Source of the DNA: Chloroflexota bacterium
Lineage (GTDB): Bacteria; Chloroflexota; UBA4733
Reading direction: 5' to 3'
Assembly: GCA_025980355.1 (NCBI GenBank)
Contig: JAICXR010000249.1
Span: 1-5,680, forward strand
Length of the DNA stretch: 5,680 nucleotides
Shown piece by piece: positions 1 through 5,680 of the stretch; positions within the stretch are counted from its first letter, which is position 1, and each line of letters begins with the position of its first letter. The position numbers and the translations under genes were made by a program. The notes below the pieces were generated by a model. The model was not told the origin of the DNA, made no database searches, and saw nothing but the letters and a program-made list of their open reading frames with translations.

Positions 1-1506
1 GATACACTCGCCGGGGGCCAGTTGCTGGGGCACGACCCGGGTCGCCAGACTGCCGCCGACCAGCGTGGCATTGGCGTCGGTGAGGACGAGTGGGGTTGCG
101 TCGCCGTCAATGGGGCCGATGGCCTGATTGAGCAAGTCCACGAGAGTGGCCGGCGTGGGCACCGTCCAGCGGGCGAAAATCGCCAGCCGGCGGCGGTAAC
201 TGTCGTCGCTCTCGCCGATCACCGGGTTGAACGCGGCACGGGCGGCGCGCGAGAGCCGGACCTCGTCGAGCAGGCCGCGGTAGGGCGCGGCCGCCGCCAG
301 CCCGATGGTGATCGGCTCGCCATTCGTCAGCGCGCCGAGGCTGCCCAGTGGCTGCCTGCTCTGCAGCGCGCCGTCCAGATAAAGTCGGGCTTCACCGGCG
401 GGGCGATCGATCACGCCGGCCAGATGCGTGAAGCGATCGGCGCCGAGCGACCGGTCGGTGAACAGCGCGATCTGATCGGCGCCGTCGGCGAGCAGGAACC
501 GGACGTTGCGGGGCACGCCGCGCCCGAAGTCGCCCACGCTGATCGCCCAGCCGGCCTTGGTGGCCTCGCCCGGGTCGGCGTGCTTGGCGATGGCGTGGCC
601 GTCCGGCGCGCCGGGGTCCGGCTTGACGAAGCCCTCGACCGTGAAGCTATCGCTGCTGCCCAGGGCAAAGTCGGCATGGTCAGCGATGCGAATGACGGCG
701 TTGGCGTCACGGAAGGCGAAGCCCGTCCCGAACCGACCGATCGCGCCGCTCCTCGCCAGCTTGCCGGCATTCTGGCCGGGGTGGTCGGCCATGCCGTACC
801 GCGCCATGGCGTCGCGCACCTGATCCACCTCGCCGCCGGGTGGGGCTTGATCATCCAGGTGATAGAGGGCCACGGCGGCCGGATCGAAGGTATAGGGCAG
901 CGGCGGGAAGCGTGGCACGCCCAGGTCGGCGCCGAGCAGGTCCAGGCCGGAGCGGAGCGCGGCGGCGACGTGGCGCTGCGTGGCAACCCGCGCCATCTGG
1001 GCGCGAATCAGGTCCCGTTCGCCGCCCATCACCCAGAGCAGCTTGGCCAGGTTGCCGAGCAGTGCCGTGATGCTCCAGCAGGCGGCGGCGCTTCCGCTAG
1101 CGGGAGGCGGGACCATGCTGAGAGCCGTAAGCTGAGTATCCGGCCCCTCGTCGACGCCGAGATCGAGGGCGAAGGAAGCGCCGGCCGGGCAACCGGGGCT
1201 AATCGGGAGCTTCGTGCTCCCGGTTCGCAACTGCTGGCGCGTCCGGGTGATCGGGTTGAGCGGGCCGAGCACGGCATAGCCGATGGTGATGACCGTTCCC
1301 GCCGGAGCCGCCTGCCGCGCCAAAAGGACGTAACGCGGCTCCGGCCGGCTATCGAACAGCGCCGTATGATCGGCAAAGTCGTAGGCGGCAATCGTGGCGT
1401 GGGCCGCGTTGGCGGTGGGCTGGAGGGTCAGTTCGAGCGTGTCGGCACCGCGCGCGAAGGGAACGGTCAGGCGCTGGGCCATGCGGCGCGCCGCGAGGGC
1501 GTTCAT
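1..1506 (-). CDS. J-like baseplate protein with an internal LamG (concanavalin A-like) domain, Afp12-like; 3' end outside window
   Basis: I translated this frame by hand: it runs from an ATG at 1506, overlapping the previous stop as ATGA, for 502 codons without a stop to base 1. A second ATG (residue 9, at 1482) lacks a ribosome site. Residues 1-140 are beta-rich and unrecognised (LTVPFARG, then TLELTLQPT). Residues 146-200 are helical and end in GLDLLGADLGVPRF, which matches the J protein upstream (NLDALGADLGRPR). Residues about 208-420 are a LamG-like jelly roll: GRFGTGFAF (257-265), FTVEGFVKP (288-296), FTHLAGVIDRPAGEARLYLDG (359-379) and RGLLDEVRLSR (410-420). Next comes GESDDSYRRRLAIFARW (431-447), again a J-type signature. 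No signal peptide or membrane helix is seen. It is probably the second J-type wedge protein, as Afp12 is beside Afp11, with a binding module built in. What follows residue 502 is unknown. Gene certain; role inferred. Confidence 0.85.
   Translation of the reverse strand, partial: MNALAARRMAQRLTVPFARGADTLELTLQPTANAAHATIAAYDFADHTALFDSRPEPRYVLLARQAAPAGTVITIGYAVLGPLNPITRTRQQLRTGSTKLPISPGCPAGASFALDLGVDEGPDTQLTALSMVPPPASGSAAACWSITALLGNLAKLLWVMGGERDLIRAQMARVATQRHVAAALRSGLDLLGADLGVPRFPPLPYTFDPAAVALYHLDDQAPPGGEVDQVRDAMARYGMADHPGQNAGKLARSGAIGRFGTGFAFRDANAVIRIADHADFALGSSDSFTVEGFVKPDPGAPDGHAIAKHADPGEATKAGWAISVGDFGRGVPRNVRFLLADGADQIALFTDRSLGADRFTHLAGVIDRPAGEARLYLDGALQSRQPLGSLGALTNGEPITIGLAAAAPYRGLLDEVRLSRAARAAFNPVIGESDDSYRRRLAIFARWTVPTPATLVDLLNQAIGPIDGDATPLVLTDANATLVGGSLATRVVPQQLAPGECI
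247..885 (-). other. LamG/concanavalin A-like jelly-roll domain inside the second J-like protein
   Basis: The domain covers residues about 208-420 of the 1506-1 reading frame. It begins with VALYHLDDQ, the usual opening strand of bacterial LamG-type domains. It carries the G..G.AF.F segment followed by strand VIRIADHADF, then the FTVEGFVKP strand, the W/F-THLAGV...LYLDG hairpin and the closing LLDEVRLSR strand. These are the recurring landmarks of the Laminin_G_3 type. In other proteins such domains bind glycans or protein surfaces, sometimes with calcium. No ligand can be read from the sequence. Confidence 0.85.
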
Positions 1507-2828
1507 GTGCTCGCCACCGTCAGGTCGATGACGTCGCTGTCCACCTGGAAGATGGCGATCTCCGTCGGGCCGAGGGTCAGGTTCTCGCCAACCGCCGCTT
1601 CGATCACCTCCTGCTGGAAGGGGACGCCGCCGAAGGTGATACGCCCGAAGGCCGGCGGACAGCGGCGCAGGTGCATGTTCTGGACGTCCACGACGCCGGG
1701 TTGCTCGGTGAAGGCGCGCATCACCTGGGAGAAGAGGACGGCCCCGCCAAGCTTGAGCGCGCCGACGTTGGCGGCGATCGCCGCCTTGATCGCCGCCAGG
1801 AGCGCCTGGGAATCCTGGCCACGCTGCACCACGATCGTGGCGCGCACGCCGACGACGATGTGATCGGCTTCGATCACCGTCGGATGGATGCCGACCGGGC
1901 GGACCAGGTCGATCGCCGCCGTCACCTGCTCGTAGACGCCGGGGATCGGGTTCGGGTTGGCGGCGGTGGCGGCGGGTGTCCGCCAGGAACGGGTGGGCGC
2001 GTAGGCGACGACCACGTCGAAGAAGTAGGGCTCGCCCAGGCGGCGATCGCTGCTGAACGGGCGCTGGCCGAAGTTGCACAGGTTGAAGTAGGATTGCGAG
2101 ACGTCGACGCCGCCGAGCGGATCGGAAAGCAACACGTCGATCACGCCGGCGACATTGAGGGCGGCGCTGCGGACGCTTTCGAGCGTCCAGATCGAACGCG
2201 GCAGCGCCAGCAGCCGGGCGCGGTAGTCGTCGTCCGACTCCATTAATGTCCCGCCGCTGAAGGGCAACGTGTTATCCGCCTGGATCGTGGCGCCGGGACC
2301 AAGGCTGAGATAGGCTTGCCCGAAGGCGGGATCGACCGCCACGATGCTGTTCGCCGCGATGTCGCCGGCAACACCGGCAGTGAGGGCCTGGGCCGCCACC
2401 GTGGCCGATGTCGTGGCGGCGCTCAACGTCACCGTGTCGGTGGTGGCGAACGACTGCACCGGCGCCGCCGTGATCACGACCGTCCCGATGGGCAGCACGT
2501 ACTGCCGTCCCGGCGCCGGGCTGTTCACCGTCAGCGTCACCTGGCCCTGGGAGAAGAGCGACTGGCGCGGGCGACCCAGGTCCGCGCCGAGCGCATCGAG
2601 GTTGTCGCCGGTGGCGGTGGAGACGAAGTTGCCGTAGTAGAGGTCCTCCATGCGCTTCCACAGTTCGGCGTCTTCGGCGGCCGTCACTTGCAGCAGCTTG
2701 TAGAGCACACTGGTGTCGCTGAGGTCGACGTTGGGGAACATGGCGCGCGCCCGCGCCTGGCTATCGAGGATAATGACGTCGAGCCCTTTGATCGTAAAGC
2801 CGGCGTCGGTGATGCCGAAATCCGCCAT
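1503..2828 (-). CDS. GpJ/gp47-like baseplate protein (Afp11-like)
   Basis: This 441-residue protein has the length and order of baseplate J proteins. An N-terminal helical part (to about residue 90) contains MFPNVDLSDTSVLYKLLQV, a long helix with LWKRMEDLYYGNF, and NLDALGADLGRPR (76-88). A Thr/Ala/Val-rich beta domain (about 96-190, including PIGTVVITA) follows, then the family signature ESDDDYRARL (197-206). A C-terminal domain carries AIDLVRPVGIHPTV (305-318) and a repeated alpha/beta unit (VVGVRATIVV, then AIKAAIAANV). The ATG at 2828 lies two bases after the gp25-like stop, with GGGG 7 bases upstream. A GTG at 2834 would add Met-Thr and overlap the stop, but GGGG is then too close. The end overlaps the next gene as ATGA. 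In Mu, P2 and Afp this protein builds the wedge linking the hub to the sheath and fibres. I see nothing truncated. Confidence 0.9.
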   Translation of the reverse strand: MADFGITDAGFTIKGLDVIILDSQARARAMFPNVDLSDTSVLYKLLQVTAAEDAELWKRMEDLYYGNFVSTATGDNLDALGADLGRPRQSLFSQGQVTLTVNSPAPGRQYVLPIGTVVITAAPVQSFATTDTVTLSAATTSATVAAQALTAGVAGDIAANSIVAVDPAFGQAYLSLGPGATIQADNTLPFSGGTLMESDDDYRARLLALPRSIWTLESVRSAALNVAGVIDVLLSDPLGGVDVSQSYFNLCNFGQRPFSSDRRLGEPYFFDVVVAYAPTRSWRTPAATAANPNPIPGVYEQVTAAIDLVRPVGIHPTVIEADHIVVGVRATIVVQRGQDSQALLAAIKAAIAANVGALKLGGAVLFSQVMRAFTEQPGVVDVQNMHLRRCPPAFGRITFGGVPFQQEVIEAAVGENLTLGPTEIAIFQVDSDVIDLTVAST

Positions 2829-2830
2829 GG

Positions 2831-3274
2831 TCACACCCCAACGTCGACCGGCAACGTCTGCGCCTGGTTGGTCACGGTGTCGATCACCACGTCCACCTTC
2901 CAGAGCCGCCGCTGCCGGTCGATCGCAATGGCATTCGCATCCAACTCGGGATGGCGGTCGAGGTAGCCCGCGTCGTCCTCGAAGAGCAGTTCGCGGATGT
3001 CCCGCACGCGCGCGTCGGCGCCCAGGGTGCTCACCAGATTGAGCTTGATGATCGCCTTGATCGTCTGCACCGATCCGGGCTGCGTAAAGATCTGACGGGT
3101 GTCCAGGCCGTAGGTGGTGTTGAAAATATCGCTGCCGAACGGCGTGAGGACGCGCAGTTGTAACGCCTGCACGAGGTTGGGCAGCCCGGAAAGCCAGCGC
3201 AGGTCGCCATCGTCGAACTCGATATCGCCGTCCACCAGCGCCAGACCGGCGCCGAGCAACGCATCGCCATCCAT
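2831..3274 (-). CDS. gp25/GpW-like baseplate wedge protein (Afp9/TssE-like)
   Basis: This 147-residue protein has the length and pattern of the gp25-like lysozyme-fold baseplate family. Acidic strands (VDGDIEFDDGDLRW, residues 14-27) lead into GLPNLVQALQLRVLTPFGSD (30-49) and then FNTTYGLD (51-58); this L..R..T..G...F...YG pattern is characteristic. A helix rich in TIKAIIKLNL (71-80) precedes LGADARVRDIREL (84-96), where other members carry an EPR-type motif, and beta strands end the protein (LWKVDVVIDTV). The ATG at 3274 is chosen because GAGGAG lies 6 bases upstream; the same frame runs back to 3451 inside the PAAR-like gene but lacks such a signal there. The gap from the PAAR-like stop is 11 bases. 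In T4, T6SS and eCIS this protein is part of the wedge and starts sheath assembly. Despite the family name it is structural, not an active lysozyme. Confidence 0.88.
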   Translation of the reverse strand: MDGDALLGAGLALVDGDIEFDDGDLRWLSGLPNLVQALQLRVLTPFGSDIFNTTYGLDTRQIFTQPGSVQTIKAIIKLNLVSTLGADARVRDIRELLFEDDAGYLDRHPELDANAIAIDRQRRLWKVDVVIDTVTNQAQTLPVDVGV

Positions 3275-3280
3275 GACTCG

Positions 3281-3286
3281 CTCCTC
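3281..3286 (-). promoter_or_regulatory. Strong ribosome binding site for the gp25-like gene
   Basis: GAGGAG lies 6 bases before the ATG at 3274, and its first base is the last base of the preceding TAG stop. It is the best-spaced strong ribosome site in the window and decides the start of this gene. The other junctions rely on start/stop overlap or weaker signals. Confidence 0.8.
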
Positions 3287-3627
3287 TAGTTTGCCGTCAG
3301 TTTGCTCTGGCCGGCCGACTGGACCTGCCAGAGCACCGGCAGCGGCGGCGCGCCGTTCGTCAGCCCTTGCGCCGTCGCCAGCAGCACCGCCTGGCCGCTC
3401 ACCGTCAGGGTGGTGGACAGGCCGGCCGTCACGCTGGTGATGAGCGTGCATGGGACCAGACCCGGCGACCCTTTGTTCGGACAGTCGGGAATGGGCGCAT
3501 TCAGCACGTCATTCTGTACCAGCACGGCCTGGCCATCCACCGTCAGCGGATGGCTGACCGGCGGAATCTGCACGGTACCGCCGTGGACGCAGACCAGCTT
3601 CGAGGCCATCGTCAATACTGCCGGCAT
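3286..3627 (-). CDS. PAAR-like spike tip protein (Afp10-like)
   Basis: This 113-residue protein has the compact Gly- and beta-rich look of PAAR-like tip proteins. It opens with MPAVLTMASKLVCVHGG, close to the opening of many eCIS and T6SS tip proteins. It contains the repeat LTVDGQAVLV (28-37) and LTVSGQAVLL (74-83), with a cysteine-containing middle (IPDCPNKG, then PCTLITSV). Cys13, His15, Cys49 and Cys60 are candidate metal ligands; PAAR tips usually bind zinc, but the assignment here is inference. No effector extension is present, so it is a bare tip. I chose the ATG at 3627, which overlaps the spike stop as TGATG and has AAGGTG 5 bases upstream. A GTG at 3630 would add one residue but leaves too short a spacing. 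In the known family the tip sits on the spike trimer and sharpens it, which fits a gene directly after the spike gene. Confidence 0.82.
   Translation of the reverse strand: MPAVLTMASKLVCVHGGTVQIPPVSHPLTVDGQAVLVQNDVLNAPIPDCPNKGSPGLVPCTLITSVTAGLSTTLTVSGQAVLLATAQGLTNGAPPLPVLWQVQSAGQSKLTAN
3379..3546 (-). repeat. Imperfect internal 30-base direct repeat in the PAAR-like gene
   Basis: Copies at 3517-3546 and 3379-3408 match at 24 of 30 bases and encode LTVDGQAVLV and LTVSGQAVLL. They are in frame and 138 bases apart, so they reflect an internally duplicated beta unit rather than a mobile element. Confidence 0.7.
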
Positions 3628-5357
3628 CACGACACCTTCACCGCCGCGCCATCAAGGCTCAGCGTGACGCCGCCGTTGGTCAGGGTGAGTTTCTTGCCGG
3701 TGCTCTCCACGCTTACCGAGCCGTCATCAGCGATCGTGATTTTTGTACCGCTCTTGTGCTCGATCACCACCTGGCCGTTGAGACTGCTATCCAGCGGGGG
3801 ACGCGTGCCGACCGCCGGCAGCAGATCGTCGCCGACCATGATGTGCAATCCTTTTGCCTGGATCAACCGGAGGCCGGTCCCGTCGGTAAGGTCGTTGACC
3901 GTCTTGCCGGTCGGTAGGTTGTCGGCGCCGAGTTGCGTCGGCAGGCAGAGCCAGTAATCACCCGGCTGGTTTGGCGGCGGGGCCAGGCGCGGCTGCTCGC
4001 TCCAGAGGAAGCCGGCGACGACACTGTCGTTCGCCAGGCCCCGATTGTGGGCGAGCACGGCGCGCATCTTCGGGTAGACGGGAACGACCAGACCACACTG
4101 GTGGAAGGCGAAGAGCGAGGCGATCGGCTTGCTGTGGAGCTGCGTGGTGTCGTCCACCGGCGTCGCGACGCTCGGCGCCACCACGTCGCCGGCGGGGGAC
4201 TGCCCGTAGTTCAGGGTCGCCAGGTGCTTCTGCGCGCTGCCCGGTTCGTAGGCCGTGACCTCGCCCACGTCGATGGCGGTGTGCTCGGTCTGGGCGGTTT
4301 CCGCCAGGTCGCGGATGCGTTGCACCACGCCGTGCGCCCCGACCGGTACCCGCGCCAACTGCCCCGGCTCGGCCGCCAGCAAAATCAGCTCGCAGGTGTA
4401 GCCACTGGTAACGGAGAAGCGATGGATCAGGTGGTGGATGCGCAGGGAACCCGGCGGGGCGGTGGGCAGGTCGAGCTTCGCCGCCATCCCCGTCCGCAGG
4501 GCAGGGTTGCCGAGCACCGTGAGGGAAAGGCTGGGTTGGGCGCGCGTCTGCAGCCGGCCGTTCGGCGGCTGCTGCTGACTCTCGTCCGGATCTTCGTCGC
4601 TCTCCGTCCCGTTATCAAGCTGCACGATGTCGCGGTCCGGGCTGAACGTGACCGGGGCGCCGCCGCCGACGGCCTTCTTGATGAAGACGGCGTTGTCACG
4701 GATAACCACCGGCGCCTGTTCGAGGTCGGCGAGGAGGCCGACCGCGGCCAGGCCATTCTCGGCGCGCAGCGTGTAGTCGGTCAGTTGACCGCTCAGGGCA
4801 TGGCCGGGCGCGAGAGCCACGCCGGTATCCACGGTATCGTGGAGCACCAGTTGGAGAAACGAGGCCACACCGGCCGGCCCCTGCTGATGGTAGGCGATCT
4901 TCGTTTTCGTGCGCAGCGCGTACCCGCCGAGCTCCTGCCCGCGCACGTGCGTCACCAGGGCGCCGCTGGCGTCGACGTCGCTGCGCACCTGGATGACGGC
5001 GCCTTCCATCACCGGCGGGGGCGGGGAAAACGTCGGCGCGTCTTCAAAGTAGCCCAGCGACACCTTGGCGTGGAGCGGCTTGTGGCTGCCCATTGCGGCG
5101 GCGTGCTTGCTCTTGAGCAGGTCGGCGGCGTCCTGCGGCAGGTTGGTCAGGGTGAGGTCGAAGGTGCTGGCGGTCGGGCCGCTGGGCATCGTCAGCGTCA
5201 CGTCGGCGTCGAGGATGTACTGGCCGCTGAATGGGTCGTTCGACACCTTGAGCGGCAATGATGCGCCCAGCAGCGAGGCGACGGCGCCGGCCAGGCCGCC
5301 GAGGCCGCCGCCATCCGCTTCGGCAATCTCGATCCTGTACCAGAGAATGAGGCTCAT
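3627..5357 (-). CDS. Hub-spike fusion protein of a contractile injection system (VgrG/Afp8-like; GpD-like hub plus GpV-like spike)
   Basis: This 576-residue protein matches the gp27-gp5 fusion layout of VgrG and Afp8. Residues about 1-330 look like a late-control-D-type hub: strands around YILDADVTLTMP (48-58), and near the end GNPALRTGMAAKLDLP (283-298) followed by IHHLIHRFSVTSGYTCEL (307-324), typical of the hub C-terminus. Residues about 362-455 look like a GpV/gp5 OB-fold: IDVGEVTAY (362-370), then KPIASLFAFHQCGLVVPVYP (410-429) and NDSVVAGFLW (443-452). The C-terminal 50 residues (527-576) are short alternating strands with Gly/Asp turns, as in a trimeric beta-prism spike. An acidic, Gln-rich linker (248-268) interrupts the hub. 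No lysozyme domain, signal peptide or membrane helix is seen. The ATG overlaps the upstream stop (ATGA); a GGGAGGA sequence lies 11 bases before it. The PAAR-like tip gene follows at once. The family role is to form the trimeric hub and puncturing spike at the end of the inner tube. Confident in class; eCIS rather than phage is inference. Confidence 0.88.
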   Translation of the reverse strand: MSLILWYRIEIAEADGGGLGGLAGAVASLLGASLPLKVSNDPFSGQYILDADVTLTMPSGPTASTFDLTLTNLPQDAADLLKSKHAAAMGSHKPLHAKVSLGYFEDAPTFSPPPPVMEGAVIQVRSDVDASGALVTHVRGQELGGYALRTKTKIAYHQQGPAGVASFLQLVLHDTVDTGVALAPGHALSGQLTDYTLRAENGLAAVGLLADLEQAPVVIRDNAVFIKKAVGGGAPVTFSPDRDIVQLDNGTESDEDPDESQQQPPNGRLQTRAQPSLSLTVLGNPALRTGMAAKLDLPTAPPGSLRIHHLIHRFSVTSGYTCELILLAAEPGQLARVPVGAHGVVQRIRDLAETAQTEHTAIDVGEVTAYEPGSAQKHLATLNYGQSPAGDVVAPSVATPVDDTTQLHSKPIASLFAFHQCGLVVPVYPKMRAVLAHNRGLANDSVVAGFLWSEQPRLAPPPNQPGDYWLCLPTQLGADNLPTGKTVNDLTDGTGLRLIQAKGLHIMVGDDLLPAVGTRPPLDSSLNGQVVIEHKSGTKITIADDGSVSVESTGKKLTLTNGGVTLSLDGAAVKVS

Positions 5358-5680
5358 CGGGCGGCGATTCCTCCCACGACCTGCGAGCCGAAGGAGCCGG
5401 CGCCGTTGAGGTTCTGTTTGGCCACGCGTAGCGTGGTGAAGCGCAGCGCCAGTTCCGCCGCCGTGTAGGCCAGATTGGCGACCAGTTTGCGCTGAAAGAT
5501 GACCTGCGGCGCCGCCGCGCTCTCCCGGGAGAGCCGGAGCACCATGAAGGCGCCCGGCGCAGGCAAATCGAAGACGAAGCTGTCCGGCGCGGCCGCCGCT
5601 ACCTCTTCCTGGATATTCACATAGAAGAGGAGTTGGTACACCTGGCCATTGAACGCCAGACGGAAGGCTTGCGGGAAGCC
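5354..5680 (-). CDS. C-terminal part of an unrecognised small baseplate or tail-associated protein (5' end outside window)
   Basis: The frame stays open to the window edge, so only the last 108 residues and the TGA stop are visible. A GTG at 5641 could be a start, but the residues before it (FRLAFNGQ, followed by YQLLFYVNI) read as one continuous beta-rich segment, so the true start is more likely upstream. After it come an Ala/Pro-rich stretch, a segment with FQRKLVANLAYTAAELALRF, and a Gly-rich tail (NLNGAGSFGSQVVGG). There is no signal peptide, membrane helix or LysM motif in the visible part. The stop overlaps the spike gene start (ATGA), so it belongs to the same operon. Its place just before the hub-spike gene is where Afp7 (LysM) or a phage baseplate plug protein would be expected. 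The opening beta segment faintly recalls baseplate plug proteins, but that is weak inference. Coding is confident; function is not assigned. Confidence 0.75.
   Translation of the reverse strand, partial: GFPQAFRLAFNGQVYQLLFYVNIQEEVAAAAPDSFVFDLPAPGAFMVLRLSRESAAAPQVIFQRKLVANLAYTAAELALRFTTLRVAKQNLNGAGSFGSQVVGGIAAR
5369..5375 (-). promoter_or_regulatory. Probable ribosome binding site for the hub-spike gene, with long spacing
   Basis: GGGAGGA ends 11 bases before the ATG at 5357, farther than the usual 5 to 9. It lies inside the end of the preceding gene. The ATGA overlap suggests that coupled re-initiation also contributes. Confidence 0.5.

Noticed and set aside
1094..1103. Perfect 10-base palindrome CCGCTAGCGG
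   Set aside because: It lies within the coding sequence of the LamG protein, is short, and has no U-tract or partner sites, so it is probably chance.
22..1863. 613-codon plus-strand open frame
   Set aside because: It is antisense to the LamG and J genes, its composition is Arg/Gly/Ala-rich with no recognisable domain, and the opposite strand explains the sequence fully.
2831..3451. Longer 206-residue version of the gp25-like protein
   Set aside because: The extra 59 residues lie inside the PAAR-like gene in another frame and look like shadow translation; the strong ribosome site marks the ATG at 3274.
3933..5261. 442-codon plus-strand open frame
   Set aside because: It is antisense to the hub-spike gene, has low-complexity Arg/Gly/Val composition and no family features.
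3627..5357. Lysozyme or effector domain in the spike protein, as in T4 gp5 or evolved VgrG
   Set aside because: No lysozyme motif was seen between the OB-like part and the beta spike, and the chain ends directly after the spike repeats.
1..5680. CRISPR array, tRNA, insertion sequence or terminator
   Set aside because: No spaced repeats, cloverleaf, transposase or hairpin with a T-run was found; coding sequence fills nearly the whole window.

Overview
The window is a single, tightly packed minus-strand operon encoding the spike and baseplate of a contractile injection machine. It comes from a GC-rich bacterium (GC roughly in the mid-60s by eye). Nothing visible fixes the taxon: there is no rRNA, tRNA or housekeeping gene. 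The best reading is an extracellular contractile injection system (eCIS; the Afp/PVC/Cis family of phage-tail-like particles). A myophage or prophage tail module is the main alternative.

Reading in the direction of transcription, from high to low coordinates: (1) the C-terminal 108 residues of an unrecognised protein (5680-5354); (2) a 576-residue hub-spike fusion, gp27/GpD-like followed by a gp5/GpV/VgrG-like part (5357-3627); (3) a 113-residue PAAR-like spike tip protein (3627-3286); (4) a 147-residue gp25/GpW/Afp9-like baseplate wedge protein (3274-2831); (5) a 441-residue GpJ/Afp11-like baseplate protein (2828-1503); (6) the first 502 residues of a second J-like protein (1506-1, running off the window). 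A laminin-G-like jelly-roll domain sits in that last protein between its two J-type signature motifs. Junctions are stop/start overlaps or gaps of at most 11 bases, so the proteins are probably made together and translationally coupled.

In established contractile systems the PAAR-like tip caps the trimeric spike, the spike sits on the hub at the end of the inner tube, and gp25-like and J-like proteins form the wedges that hold the sheath until it fires. The window therefore holds most of the baseplate. Sheath, tube, ATPase, tail fibre and any toxin cargo would lie outside it.

The most interesting point is protein 6. It keeps J-like flanking motifs (LGADLG and ESDDxYRxRL), but the roughly 110-residue beta region between them in protein 5 is replaced by about 235 residues containing a LamG fold. 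This suggests a carbohydrate- or surface-binding module built into the baseplate itself. The gene is easy to overlook because it has no stop in the window and a 613-codon antisense frame covers it. No stretch over 300 bases lacks a gene, and I see no promoter, terminator, RNA gene, CRISPR array or insertion sequence.
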